Shown: positions 16,788 to 26,026, counted from the stretch's first letter. The stretch is DNA of 64,000 nt from Candidatus Brocadia pituitae (GCA_017347445.1 AP021856.1:62001-126000), one strand, 5' to 3'. Made by a program: numbers and translations. The notes: generated by a model not told the origin, from the sequence alone.

Positions 16788-16958
16788 CTATGGGGCAAGA
16801 ATTGCCTCGACGGGACATACCGCCACACAATTTCCACAATCAGTACAGGTCTCTGAGCTAATGATTCTCATGTCGCCTGATTCTGATATCGCATTGACGG
16901 GACATTCACTTTCACATGCGCCACAATTTATACACTCATCCGTGATTTTATGAGCCAC
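16788..16958 (-). CDS. 2[4Fe-4S] ferredoxin
   Basis: A 56-residue product with two full cluster motifs: [12 protein letters not shown] and [12 protein letters not shown] (CxxCxxCxxxCP twice), ending VEAILAP. It is a low-potential clostridial-type electron carrier. The GTG start at 16958 has GGAG 8 bases upstream. Thirteen bases separate it from the end of lpxK, and 27 from the deoxyhypusine-synthase-like gene. Confidence 0.93.
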   Translation of the reverse strand: MAHKITDECINCGACESECPVNAISESGDMRIISSETCTDCGNCVAVCPVEAILAP

Positions 16959-16971
16959 GACGTTTCTCCTT

Positions 16972-18063
16972 TCAATTCAGAATAGTATTCATCTTGTTTT
17001 CAAAAATCTCATAACCCTTTGTAACGTGAACTTCTATTTTTAATGTCCATAACGGCAAACTCCATGATTCAAAGGTATTTTTTATTTTGACGTGATCCTT
17101 TTGTGTGACTATGATTACCTCCGCACCGATGCGCTTCGCTGCTGCATTCAATGTTCCTAATTCAGATGCGGTATATACATGATGGTCTGGAAATGCATGA
17201 AAATTGAGTAATTTCCCCCCCAGACTTTCAATGCTTTTCCTGAATGATTCAGGATTGCCTATGGCACAAAATGCAAATACCCTTTTCCCCTGCAGCACAG
17301 CAATATCTATCATTTCCGGGCACTGCAACGCTTCTAACCCGATGGGTCTGTGGACAGTTTCCACTACCGGAACACGTCCCGCAATCGTATGCAACTGATC
17401 TATGATGAATTGAATTTTATCATGGCTGCACTGGTCCGTATGGGTTAGGATAAACAGGTTTGCCCGCCTTAATTCCTCCAAAGGTTCACGCAGCATGCCG
17501 CGGGGGATGATATGCCCAAAACCAAATGGATTCAGCGTATCAATAGTTACAATATTCATATCCCTTTCCAGGCGCAAATGTTGAAAACCATCATCCAGCA
17601 ATACATATTGAGCCTGAAATTGACTGATTGCGCGAAGTCCGCTTTGTACCCTGTCTTTATTTAACAGATGGGGGATATCCGGAATATTTTCCTGAAACAC
17701 GAGATGCTCATCATTGCAAATAGTGTTATCCAAAGACCCCCTCTCCTGTTGTATGGTGGCTGCGTAACCCCGGCTGAGGATAGCAACCCTTTTCCCTTTC
17801 TTTTGTAAATAGTGTGCGATATACTCAACAACCGGCGTCTTGCCCGTTCCTCCCAGCGTAATATTTCCGACACTGATTACCGGAATGGGCAGCCGAACGC
17901 TCTTAAGAAGGCCTCTTTTGTAAAAAAAAATACGAGTTTTAACAACAAACCCGTATATTTTGGAAAGAGGGTAAAGTGCCTTCAGAATTGCCTTGGAGCA
18001 TAGATCTGAATGCTCCTCTTTCAATATTTTTAAATAATATTCCCTAAAAGTAGTTATGGGCAA
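16972..18063 (-). CDS. lpxK: Tetraacyldisaccharide 4'-kinase
   Basis: LpxK phosphorylates the lipid A precursor at the inner membrane. The 363-residue product has the N-terminal amphipathic/hydrophobic stretch, the Walker [30 protein letters not shown], and [16 protein letters not shown] with the catalytic Asp-His region. Length suits the family. The ORF opens with TTG at 18063 without a strong ribosome site. lpxK alone of the lipid A genes is present here. It heads a run lpxK-ferredoxin-DHS-like-glycosylase. Confidence 0.93.
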   Translation of the reverse strand: MPITTFREYYLKILKEEHSDLCSKAILKALYPLSKIYGFVVKTRIFFYKRGLLKSVRLPIPVISVGNITLGGTGKTPVVEYIAHYLQKKGKRVAILSRGYAATIQQERGSLDNTICNDEHLVFQENIPDIPHLLNKDRVQSGLRAISQFQAQYVLLDDGFQHLRLERDMNIVTIDTLNPFGFGHIIPRGMLREPLEELRRANLFILTHTDQCSHDKIQFIIDQLHTIAGRVPVVETVHRPIGLEALQCPEMIDIAVLQGKRVFAFCAIGNPESFRKSIESLGGKLLNFHAFPDHHVYTASELGTLNAAAKRIGAEVIIVTQKDHVKIKNTFESWSLPLWTLKIEVHVTKGYEIFENKMNTILN

Positions 18064-18113
18064 TTACAAGAAAAGGAAAATGTTTCAGATTGTTGACCTT
18101 GCGGGAACCGTTT

Positions 18114-18749
18114 TTATTTAAGAGATACAGACCAATACGCCTCGTCTAAAAATTGCTTCCATGAGTGATATCTGTCAGAACGAAGCTTCAGGCTTAAGAT
18201 AGGGCTATGCCTTGGCTTTACCGGCTTACGTATCAACTTCATTCTCGCCTCTTCAGGGGTCCTTCCCCCCTTTGATTTATTGCAGTCCGTACAGGCACAA
18301 ACGATATTTGTCCAGGTAGTTTTTCCACTATACGCCTTTGGCACAATATGATCTAAACTCAGCTCCGTTGTTGGAAAACGCCGGCCACAGTATTGGCATT
18401 TGTTTTCATCCCGCGCAAAGATATTTCGCCGGTTAAATTTTACATTGGACCGCGGATGCTTCTCGTAGAATAAAAGACGGATAATCTTTGGTACTTCAAT
18501 TTCAAAGGAGACGGTCCTAATCCAACTCGTGGTACCCTCTTCAGGCAAACCTGATTTGACCTTATAGAGTGAGACATCCTTCCAGCCACCAAAATCATAA
18601 GAATTGAATTTCCCATCGGCTACAGAAATCACCTCTGCCGTTTCTTTACATAATAAAACAAACGCCCTCTTTGCAGAAATGATATGGAGCGCCATGAAAA
18701 ATTTATTTAACACTAACACGCTGGATTCCAACGATGCGACATGCTGCAT
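18114..18749 (-). CDS. HNH endonuclease family protein
   Basis: The 211-residue product has the HNH zinc-type core CQYCGRRFPTTELSLDHIVP followed by TNIVCACTDCNKSKGGRTPEEA: two CxxC pairs, the DHIVP histidine and the N and K/N residues. The N-terminus (SLESSVLVLNKFFMALHIIS, AKRAFVLLCK) and PKIIRLLFYEKHPRSNVKFNRRNIFARD are shared by a widespread stand-alone HNH family of unknown job. ATG 18749 is preferred to TTG 18767 because GAGGG lies 11 bases before it. It sits 50 bases upstream of lpxK. Confidence 0.85.
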   Translation of the reverse strand: MQHVASLESSVLVLNKFFMALHIISAKRAFVLLCKETAEVISVADGKFNSYDFGGWKDVSLYKVKSGLPEEGTTSWIRTVSFEIEVPKIIRLLFYEKHPRSNVKFNRRNIFARDENKCQYCGRRFPTTELSLDHIVPKAYSGKTTWTNIVCACTDCNKSKGGRTPEEARMKLIRKPVKPRHSPILSLKLRSDRYHSWKQFLDEAYWSVSLK

Positions 18750-18871
18750 ATCAGTATACACCCTCAATTATGGAAAAAATAATTGCAGAGATACTTAGAA
18801 GGAATACCTCAGAAGCGTTAAAAAACGAGAAAAGACAATTGCGTAAATTATACCAGTAAGCTTACCGCAAT

Positions 18872-19705
18872 TCAAGGGAATTGTACCGCCTTGAATTGAT
18901 CGAGCGTTCCGTATCCCCTGCCAGGATTAAATGATTCCTGGATAGATAGTGTTACAAATTTCTTTGCCTGAACAACGGCCTCCGTAAGACGGTTCCCCTT
19001 CGCTAAAAATGCTGCTATTGCAGAGGCATGCGTGCATCCGGTGCCGTGGGTATTTTGTGTTGGGAGATATGCACCTTCTATATACGCAAAGGATTTTCCA
19101 TCGTATAAAATATCAATCACCTTCTCTCTGTTTTTCAGGTCCCATGATTTTCCGGCATGCCCACCTTTTATGAGCACATGTGATGGTCCTAATTGATAGA
19201 TATACTTTGCGGCATCTTCTGCATGAGATACGCTTTTTATATTTAAACCGGTAATGCATTCCGCCTCCGGAATATTTGGTGTGACAATGGATGATAGAGG
19301 AAATAATTGAGAAGTGAGGGCGTGAACGGCATCAGGTGATAACAATCTCTTGTCATTCTTGGAAAGCATGACTGGGTCTACAACAACACATTTTATATTA
19401 TATTCTTTAATTTTTGAACTTACCACTTCCACGATATCCTTACTCATCAACATCCCTGTTTTAACAGCATCCGTACCAATATCCGTCATTACGGCGTCAA
19501 TTTGCTGGACGACAAAGGGCGCCGGGATCTCGAAGACGGAGTGTACACCCAGGGAATTCTGTGCAGTCAGTGCAGTAACAGCGGTTGTTGCATAGCAACC
19601 CAGTGCGGTAACGGTCTTAATATCCGCCTGTATTCCAGCCCCGCCGCCCGAATCTGAGCCGGCAATGGCGAGGACTTTATAGACGCGCGTTTCTTTGCTC
19701 TTCAT
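18872..19705 (-). CDS. thiD: Hydroxymethylpyrimidine/phosphomethylpyrimidine kinase
   Basis: ThiD phosphorylates HMP and HMP-P in thiamine synthesis. The 277-residue product reads VLAIAGSDSGGGAGIQADIKT at the start, VVVDPVMLSKND in the middle, and the ribokinase-fold anion hole NTHGTGCTHASAIAAFLAKG. Length is normal. I saw no TPP riboswitch in the 300 bases upstream; a palindromic element fills that gap instead. Confidence 0.95.
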   Translation of the reverse strand: MKSKETRVYKVLAIAGSDSGGGAGIQADIKTVTALGCYATTAVTALTAQNSLGVHSVFEIPAPFVVQQIDAVMTDIGTDAVKTGMLMSKDIVEVVSSKIKEYNIKCVVVDPVMLSKNDKRLLSPDAVHALTSQLFPLSSIVTPNIPEAECITGLNIKSVSHAEDAAKYIYQLGPSHVLIKGGHAGKSWDLKNREKVIDILYDGKSFAYIEGAYLPTQNTHGTGCTHASAIAAFLAKGNRLTEAVVQAKKFVTLSIQESFNPGRGYGTLDQFKAVQFP

Positions 19706-19761
19706 AAAAAATCATGGTGAACGGCAATCATAACTTGTCGTACAGGAATTTCAAACTTTTC

Positions 19762-19897
19762 GTAACAATTTAGCTTTTTGAAAAATTTCAACAATGTCAA
19801 CGGTATGCCGTCGTTATGTAGGGGCAGGTTTGAAACCTGCCCCTACCGTAATGTTGATGCTACATGGATATTATTTTTCAAAAAACTAAATTGTTAC
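19762..19897. repeat. TIR element, copy A (136 bp)
   Basis: Terminal inverted repeats: GTAACAATTTAGCTTTTTG at the left, CAAAAAACTAAATTGTTAC at the right. The core palindrome at 19818-19846 is GTAGGGGCAGG...CCTGCCCCTAC around TTTGAAA. No coding potential. Copy D (41763-41898) is nearly identical, including the sequence between TIR and core. The element lies upstream of thiD. Confidence 0.85.
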
Positions 19898-20001
19898 CGA
19901 AACCTTAAGTTTATTCGGTCATTATTCATCTGACATTTGCTCTGAATATTTGGGAGATTATAACAAAGTGCAAATGTAGATTGAACGGGGAAGTCATGAT
20001 A

Positions 20002-20844
20002 TTAGATTCTTACCTCCTCAATCCCGAACCGCCCTTCCGCCTTTTTAAGGTAACCCATGCGCACCTTTGGGTCGTGCTGAAAGATCAGGAGCCAGCGTTC
20101 CTCGAACGCCTGTTGCAAGACCTTCTTTTTGTTTTCCAGGGTTTCCAAAGGGAATAAGTCATATCCTGCAATGTAAGGGTATTGCAGGTGGGCAACGGTG
20201 GGTATGAAATCGCCCAGAAAAAAGGCCACGCGTCCCTCAGATTCAATTTTTACACATTGATGGTGGCGGGTATGCCCTCCAATTTTTACGAGGGAGACAC
20301 CCTTGTCCACTTCTACGATTTTTTCGTGTACGACAGAGAGAAGCTTGTGATCGTCTAATGGTAAAACGTCTTCAGCCAGGTAGCTTGCCCTCGTCCTTTC
20401 ATTGGGGTTCAGTGCAGCATCCAACTCGCCTTTTTGGACGAAATATCTTGCCTTTGGAAACGTGGGCACAATCTTGCCTTTTTCATTCACGGTTGTGTTG
20501 CCGCCAGCATGGTCGAAATGGAGATGGGTATTAATGATGAGATCGATATCCTCTGTCCGGTAACCAAAGTGGTTCAGTGATTCCAGCAGATGGGATTTTT
20601 TCTCGATAGCATACATTTGACAAAATTTTTCATTATGTTTTGTTCCGACTCCCGTGTCGATCAGGATTTTATAGTTCCCGGTTACGATCAGAGGGCAATG
20701 GAGAGATAATCGTATTCTGTTTTTGCTGTCGGGTGGATAAACCTTTTCCCACAGCACACGAGGTACGACCCCAAAGACTGCTCCACCGTCCAGGTAAATA
20801 TGGCCGTCAGCGAGAGGGTAAATTTCAAGGGTGCCCAGATTCAT
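20002..20844 (-). CDS. MBL-fold metallo-hydrolase (AHL-lactonase-like family)
   Basis: The 280-residue product has the zinc motif NTHLHFDHAGG (HxHxDH), IDTGVGTKHNEKF, a third histidine in GGHTRHHQCVKI, the bridging aspartate in FFLGDFIP and a last histidine in IFQHDPKV. This arrangement fits the family that includes AHL lactonases and related hydrolases. The substrate cannot be told. AAGGGA lies a few bases before the ATG. It stands alone between repeat-filled gaps. Confidence 0.85.
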   Translation of the reverse strand: MNLGTLEIYPLADGHIYLDGGAVFGVVPRVLWEKVYPPDSKNRIRLSLHCPLIVTGNYKILIDTGVGTKHNEKFCQMYAIEKKSHLLESLNHFGYRTEDIDLIINTHLHFDHAGGNTTVNEKGKIVPTFPKARYFVQKGELDAALNPNERTRASYLAEDVLPLDDHKLLSVVHEKIVEVDKGVSLVKIGGHTRHHQCVKIESEGRVAFFLGDFIPTVAHLQYPYIAGYDLFPLETLENKKKVLQQAFEERWLLIFQHDPKVRMGYLKKAEGRFGIEEVRI

Positions 20845-21304
20845 CTTTCCCTTTCTTCTGATTTCAAGGGTTGTGTTTTATTATTCATGTGTCCTATTAT
20901 ATCAAAACCCACAAAAGATTACCACTCAACCGTTTCATAAAAGGCCTTACCAAATAATTCCTGAGCTAAACCACCCGCTATGCTGCAGTATTTAACAATT
21001 TAGTTTTTTGAAAAAGTAGGGGCGAAGCATTTGCTATAATTGCCATGAACACATTTATGTCAAAACGGGCAAATGCTTCGCCCCTACCCTGTACGGCAAA
21101 TATTGCAATTATTGAAAATTGTCAAAAAACTAAATTGTTACAAAAAAGCTAAAGTCAGATAAGGACGCTTGTCCTTCGACATTCATTATCCTTTGTTCGA
21201 TATTCGATGTTGGAATTCCTGTAAAAAATATCAAAACAACTGAGCGCTTATGAGGCTTCACCCCCCTGCTACATCCTAACGGCCCTTCGGGTATCAAAAA
21301 AAAC
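20845..21304. other. Gene-free gap between MBL hydrolase and anmK
   Basis: This 460-base gap holds TIR element copy B (20993-21141) and then about 160 bases of A+T-rich DNA with a TTGTTCGATATTCGATG stretch whose reverse complement resembles DNA near 7005-7020. I see no gene. Confidence 0.6.
20993..21141. repeat. TIR element, copy B, with a 72-bp palindromic core
   Basis: TIRs TTAACAATTTAG/CTAAATTGTTAC flank a 72-bp core at 21016-21087 with arms GTAGGGGCGAAGCATTTGC and GCAAATGCTTCGCCCCTAC. The same 72-bp core, inverted and without TIRs, stands alone at 42036-42107. Confidence 0.85.
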
Positions 21305-22609
21305 TCACAGGATGATCTTTCCCAGAATAACCGCCTCCCTTGCCCCTGTAACACAGGGGACGTTATTGGGATTTCCAGAGACTGTTTCATTCGCCAGGAT
21401 AGCAAAGGCAAGGGCTTCCTTAGCATTGGGCGCTATACCAAAGTCATTGATGGAGTGTATTTTCATGGAGGGTGGTAAATAGTGAGCAAGAAATTTTATC
21501 AGCGTGGTATTCTGTACTCCGCCACCGGAAACGATTACTTCGGATATGCAGTGCTTTGTTGCAATCCATTGCTTATAGCTGTCAGCGATGGTGCGTGCCG
21601 TGAAGGCGGTTACCGTCGCCAGGATATCCATGCCTTTGATACCGGAAAGGACGGCATCCTGGTAAAGATTATCCGCAAAAGGTCTTCCGAATTCCTCGCG
21701 CCCAGTACTCTTTGGGGGCGGCTTGGAGAGATACGGGTGCGCAAGAAGTCCAGCCAGAAGCCTTTCATTTACGGCACCCTGTGCAGCAAATTTGCCCCCT
21801 TCATCGAAGCGATGCCGATGGCTTGAAACAAGCTCAGCAAGACGATCGATCACCATATTTCCCGGCCCCGTGTCGAAGGCAATAATCTCATGAATACTGC
21901 AGTTGGCGGGGAGAAAGGTAGCGTTGGCAATTCCACCAATATTTTGCAGAACACGTCCATTTCCTTTGTCACGAAAAAGGATAAAGTCTGCAAACGGTAC
22001 GAGAGGCGCGCCTTGTCCTCCGGCTGCTACATCTCTTGGGCGGAAATCTGCCACTGTCGTAATACCGGTTTCCTGGGCAATAACAGAAGGTTCACCAATT
22101 TGTAACGTTGAAGAAATAAAAGGTATGCCACAAAATTCTTTCCCGAAGCCTGCGGTGTTTCTCTGATTACTCGCGGCCTCATTGCTTCGGGCTTCTGTCT
22201 TCTGCCTGCTGTCTCCATCCTTTTCCCGGGTTTTTTCATCGGGCATGTGATAAATCGTCTGTCCGTGTGAACCGATCAGATCTACGTCTGTAAGGGGGAT
22301 GCTTGCTTTCTTTGCTATGGATTTCGCTGCGTCGGCAAAGAGTTTGCCAAGATAAAAATTTAGCCTGCACACCGTATCAACGGCGCCTGTTGTAGGATTG
22401 CAGGTTTCGAGGATCGCAGTCCGTGTAGTATCGTCATAAAGATAGGTCTCAAAGGTCAGGATATTTACCCTTGTGTGAATGCCGGTCCCGGAAATTTCTA
22501 CAAGACAGGCATCTATGCCGTCTGCAGATGTCCCCGACATAAGGCCGATGACTTTTTTAGGATTTTTTTGCAGTATTTTTGCAATCTTATTGCCGAAGGC
22601 TCCGGCCAT
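21305..22609 (-). CDS. anmK: Anhydro-N-acetylmuramic acid kinase
   Basis: AnmK phosphorylates and opens 1,6-anhydro-MurNAc in cell-wall recycling. The 434-residue product shows VIGLMSGTSADGIDACLVEI, DVDLIGSHGQTIYHMP, TLQIGEPSVIAQETGI and VADFRPRDVAAGGQGAPLVP, AFDTGPGNMVIDRL and VSGGGVQNTTL. It is longer than the usual ~370-390 residues, because about 40 charged residues (DEKTREKDGDSRQKTEARSN onward) sit between GQTIYHMP and STLQIG where normal enzymes have a short loop. ATG 22609 is preferred to TTG 22627. Confidence 0.92.
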   Translation of the reverse strand: MAGAFGNKIAKILQKNPKKVIGLMSGTSADGIDACLVEISGTGIHTRVNILTFETYLYDDTTRTAILETCNPTTGAVDTVCRLNFYLGKLFADAAKSIAKKASIPLTDVDLIGSHGQTIYHMPDEKTREKDGDSRQKTEARSNEAASNQRNTAGFGKEFCGIPFISSTLQIGEPSVIAQETGITTVADFRPRDVAAGGQGAPLVPFADFILFRDKGNGRVLQNIGGIANATFLPANCSIHEIIAFDTGPGNMVIDRLAELVSSHRHRFDEGGKFAAQGAVNERLLAGLLAHPYLSKPPPKSTGREEFGRPFADNLYQDAVLSGIKGMDILATVTAFTARTIADSYKQWIATKHCISEVIVSGGGVQNTTLIKFLAHYLPPSMKIHSINDFGIAPNAKEALAFAILANETVSGNPNNVPCVTGAREAVILGKIIL

Positions 22610-22654
22610 CTTTTTTGCTATTACCAAAAGATATGAAAAACAAGTCTAAGTCAG

Positions 22655-22683
22655 CCCTGTCAGGGTTGAAAACACTGACAGGG
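22655..22683. repeat. CCCTGTCAGGG-type palindrome
   Basis: Two CCCTG(T/A)CAGGG-like half-palindromes around TTGAAAACA form one member of a six-copy family (others at 32541, 36353, 48083, 53048, 54021). This copy is slightly decayed on the right arm. It lies between anmK and the TPR lipoprotein gene. Confidence 0.8.
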
Positions 22684-22708
22684 TGAATTGCGACCGGGCT
22701 GTCCCGAT

Positions 22709-23650
22709 TTAATGGTGTGGACTGGAGCGGCTTTTATAAAGTTCCGCCTCACGGTCTGCGTCGCCAAGCATGCCCTTGGAACGATACAATTCCTCAAGCA
22801 CTTTGTGCACCTCTGCCATCTTGGGATCAACCTCAAGCGCCTTTTTCAGGGAGGCTTCGGCTTTTTCAAAGTCTCCCTTCTCTTTAAATACCAGTCCTAT
22901 CATATAATGAAAGTCTGCCATATCCGGGCGAACGGCCAATGCCTTTTGCCAGACAGAAATAGCATCATCCAATTTTCCAAGCTTCGTATAGGCAATACCC
23001 AGGTTGTAGTATATCTCTGTTTTTTGCGGATTGATTTCGATAGCCTTTGTCCATTCAGAAACCGCTTCCTGAAATTGCGCCTTTTTTGCATAAAGGATAC
23101 CGAGATGGTATCTTGAATTTACCAGGCCGGGATTGATATCGATGGCCCTTTGGAACGACTTGACCGCATCGTCTTCCTGTTTTTTGTGGACATACACAAG
23201 GCCCATGCCCTCAAAGGCCTCTGCGTAGTGGGGGTTCAAATCAATGGCCTTCTTGAAAACATCAATCGCCTCGTCTGATTTCCCTTTTTTATTAAGAATA
23301 TTACCTTGTCCAACAAAGGCTTCAACCATTGACGGGTTAAGCTCTGACGCCCTTTTATAAGCGGCCAGTGATTCGTCAAGCATGCCCTTTTCATCGTATA
23401 ATAAACCCAGATTATAATGGATAACGGCATCGTTCGGGTTTAACTCCAGAAGTTTTTTGTTCTTTTCAATCTCCTCATCTGCCAGGGTTTTTTTGTGGAC
23501 AGAAGGCGTATCTCCCGTAAATGTAACACCAGCAGCATGTTGGTCTGCAGACGATGTATCCGCCTCTTTTTTACTACAGCCGATGTTGCTACAGAGGAGG
23601 AATACCATCACGGAAAACAAGGAATAGGCACACCATGTGTTATTGCTCAT
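22709..23650 (-). CDS. TPR-repeat lipoprotein
   Basis: The 313-residue product has a signal peptide with lipobox (SVMVFLLCSNIGC, Cys about residue 25), a short linker, and then six to seven tetratricopeptide repeats (NPNDAVIHYNLGLLYDEKGM; NPSMVEAFVGQGNILNKKGK; NPHYAEAFEGMGLVYVHKKQ; NPGLVNSRYHLGILYAKKAQ and so on). It is probably an outer-membrane or periplasm-facing scaffold protein. The partner is unknown. The 110 bases upstream lead to a divergent APC permease gene. Confidence 0.87.
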   Translation of the reverse strand: MSNNTWCAYSLFSVMVFLLCSNIGCSKKEADTSSADQHAAGVTFTGDTPSVHKKTLADEEIEKNKKLLELNPNDAVIHYNLGLLYDEKGMLDESLAAYKRASELNPSMVEAFVGQGNILNKKGKSDEAIDVFKKAIDLNPHYAEAFEGMGLVYVHKKQEDDAVKSFQRAIDINPGLVNSRYHLGILYAKKAQFQEAVSEWTKAIEINPQKTEIYYNLGIAYTKLGKLDDAISVWQKALAVRPDMADFHYMIGLVFKEKGDFEKAEASLKKALEVDPKMAEVHKVLEELYRSKGMLGDADREAELYKSRSSPHH

Positions 23651-23791
23651 AGTAATTCGCGCTCTTTCGTGGAAAAGTTAAAATATGAAGTTGTGAAAAA
23701 TTTCAAAATAAAGACAACGAACTCAAATTATATAGTATAATAAATATTCGTCAACCTGAATTTGTCAAGCATTTACCGAAAGCATACCACT

Positions 23792-25144
23792 ATGCAAAAT
23801 CATGGACTCAAGAGGTCTTTGGGATTTATTGATGTGACCTGTCTGGGTATTAACAATGTAGTCGGTGCCGGCATTTTTTTATTACCTGGACAGATCTCCG
23901 GTTTTGCCGGGTATAATGCAGTATGGGTCTTTCCTGTGTGCGGCATTCTTTGTTTTGTGATTGCCCTGTGCTTTGCAGAGATGGGCGGCAGATACCATGC
24001 GACTGGGGGGGCATACCTCTATGCCAGAGAGGCATTTGGTCCCTTTGCAGGTTTTTTGGTGGGTTGGATGATGTGGCTTGCATCTATCATCGGTTGGGCC
24101 TCGGTCGCCAGCGGATTTTCGCTGTACGCAGCATATTTTCTACCAACAGAAAGTTTATGGGTAAGTGGCGCCCTGACCACCCTTCTCGTCGGAGGGTTAA
24201 GTGCCATGAATTATTTTGGGGTAAAACCCGGATCCGGCGCCATTAATTTTTTCACCGTGGGAAAACTCCTGTCTTTGCTGATCTTTGTTGGTGTGGGACT
24301 ATTTTTTATTCAGGGGAATCATTCCCTTACAACAACAGAAGATAGAGGATGGCAAACAGGGCCGTATGGTGAAGGAAATTTTCATACGGCAATTATCATG
24401 GCTCTGTATGCCTATACCGGATTCGAGTTTATTGCAGTACCCGCGGGAGAGATGCGACATCCTCGCAGGGACATCCCGCGCGTACTATTTTTTGTGCTCG
24501 TGGCCGTTACAGGTTTATATGTAATCATTCAGATCGTTGCTGCCGGAACGTCTCCCTCACTCACAGCATCTGACAAGCCTCTGGCGGATGCTGCCCAATC
24601 TTTTATGGGAAGGGCAGGCGGCGTCCTTATCGGTACAGGGGCTTTGCTTTCTATTGGAGGCGTTAATGCCGGAATTGCGCTGACCAGCCCCAGGAGCCTC
24701 TATGTGCTCTCTGCTGACGGATTTCTTCCCGGAATATTTTCCAAATTACACCAAACGTATCGCACTCCCTATTGGGGCATTCTCCTTAACGCAGTCTTAA
24801 CGCTGGCATTAAGCCTGACAGGCAGCTTTAAATACCTGATTGCAGCAAGCGTCATGGTAAGTATTCTCCAATATATTCCTACCTGTTTGGCAGTTATCGT
24901 ACTGAGAAGATACCGGAAAGAGCAAGAAGGGGGGTATATGATACCAGGTGGCTATGTTGTCCCTGTTGCAGCATTGGTGATTTGTGGCTGGCTGATGTAC
25001 CATGTGGAACTGAAGGTGATTGCAGCAACGGCATTAGCAATTGTTTTGTCATTGCCGTTTTATTTTCAGCGCCGTCAACATGCCAATATGCTATGCATTG
25101 GACAACGCAAAGGACAGGGTCGTGGAGGTCTGAATAATCCGTGA
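23792..25144 (+). CDS. APC-superfamily amino acid permease
   Basis: The 450-residue product has about 12 hydrophobic segments and the APC signature near the N-terminus, GFIDVTCLGINNVVGAGIFL, LCFAEMGGRYHATGGAYLYAREAFG, then YAYTGFEFIAVPAGEMRHPRRDIPR. It should exchange or import an amino acid or amine. ATG 23792 (MQNHGLKRSLGF) is preferred to an upstream TTG at 23762. The C-terminus is basic (QRRQHANMLC). Substrate is not readable from sequence. Confidence 0.9.
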   Translation: MQNHGLKRSLGFIDVTCLGINNVVGAGIFLLPGQISGFAGYNAVWVFPVCGILCFVIALCFAEMGGRYHATGGAYLYAREAFGPFAGFLVGWMMWLASIIGWASVASGFSLYAAYFLPTESLWVSGALTTLLVGGLSAMNYFGVKPGSGAINFFTVGKLLSLLIFVGVGLFFIQGNHSLTTTEDRGWQTGPYGEGNFHTAIIMALYAYTGFEFIAVPAGEMRHPRRDIPRVLFFVLVAVTGLYVIIQIVAAGTSPSLTASDKPLADAAQSFMGRAGGVLIGTGALLSIGGVNAGIALTSPRSLYVLSADGFLPGIFSKLHQTYRTPYWGILLNAVLTLALSLTGSFKYLIAASVMVSILQYIPTCLAVIVLRRYRKEQEGGYMIPGGYVVPVAALVICGWLMYHVELKVIAATALAIVLSLPFYFQRRQHANMLCIGQRKGQGRGGLNNP

Positions 25145-25257
25145 GGCGGGTTGCGTGGAGACAGAATGATGTTGTTGATAAATTTTCCCGGGTGAGAAGC
25201 GGAAGAGATGTTGCTGCCAATAAAGAGAACACCTGGCTTATGAATCCACACCAACAA

Positions 25258-25992
25258 TTATTTCTTTAGGGTAAACGTAATTCCGACTACGGCGCCCTGA
25301 GCATCAAATATCTTTGTCATTCTTGCATTTATGCCTGGCAGACCTTCCGCATTTGAATCGGCAATCTGAAAATCAGTAATTTTTTCCTGAGTATTCGTAA
25401 TAGCCTCCACAGGTAAAGATAATTTCATGCGCGATAAATGTGGTAACAGATCTGCATTTTTCATATCTGCTTCCTGGAGATGCAAGAGTTCGCATGCCGT
25501 TTGATTTATATTCGTGATCTTCCATTGCCCGTCTGTAACGATAATGCCTTCTTTCAGGCCAGACAGGATTGATTCTAAAACAGTCGTTTCGTCCCTTTTT
25601 TCCGGCTTCTCTTTTACCGGCCGCATACGCAATAATGCCTTTACTCTGGCAAGCAGCTCTGCTTTATTAAAAGGCTTGCTAATAAAATCATCGGCACCTG
25701 CCTCAATCCCCTTGATCCGGTCGTCCATTTCATGCAAGGCAGTAATCATGACAATAGGGATATTTCTGGTTGTTTCATCTGCACGCAGCTTCTGGCACAC
25801 CTCGTAGCCGGTCATCCTTGGCATCATGATATCCAATAAAATCAAATCGGGGTGTTCGGTTTTTGCTTTCGACAATGCTTCTTCACCATCATATGCCTCA
25901 ACGACGTCGTACTCAGAAGCCGACAGGATTACCCGAAGGAGTTTTACATTTTGTTTAATATCATCCGCTATTAATATTTTCGGCTTGCTCAT
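25258..25992 (-). CDS. Response regulator with REC and PAS domains
   Basis: The 244-residue product has a REC domain (ILIADDIKQNVKLLRVIL, phosphoacceptor Asp in DLILLDIMMP, switch residues VMITAL, and KPF) followed by a PAS-like domain (LEGI-like start, SGLKEGIIVTDGQWKITNIN, TACELLHLQEADM). There is no output enzyme or DNA-binding domain. It probably passes signal by protein contact. It is the last gene of a three-gene phosphorelay run: hybrid kinase, single REC, REC-PAS. Confidence 0.9.
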   Translation of the reverse strand: MSKPKILIADDIKQNVKLLRVILSASEYDVVEAYDGEEALSKAKTEHPDLILLDIMMPRMTGYEVCQKLRADETTRNIPIVMITALHEMDDRIKGIEAGADDFISKPFNKAELLARVKALLRMRPVKEKPEKRDETTVLESILSGLKEGIIVTDGQWKITNINQTACELLHLQEADMKNADLLPHLSRMKLSLPVEAITNTQEKITDFQIADSNAEGLPGINARMTKIFDAQGAVVGITFTLKK

Positions 25993-26026
25993 ATTTTTCC
26001 CCGTCTTTTTCCGTAGTCATTCACAC

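Noticed and set aside
19706-19761. Possible TPP riboswitch upstream of thiD
   Set aside because: The conserved CUGAGA and ACCUGAUC parts are not present in the leader.
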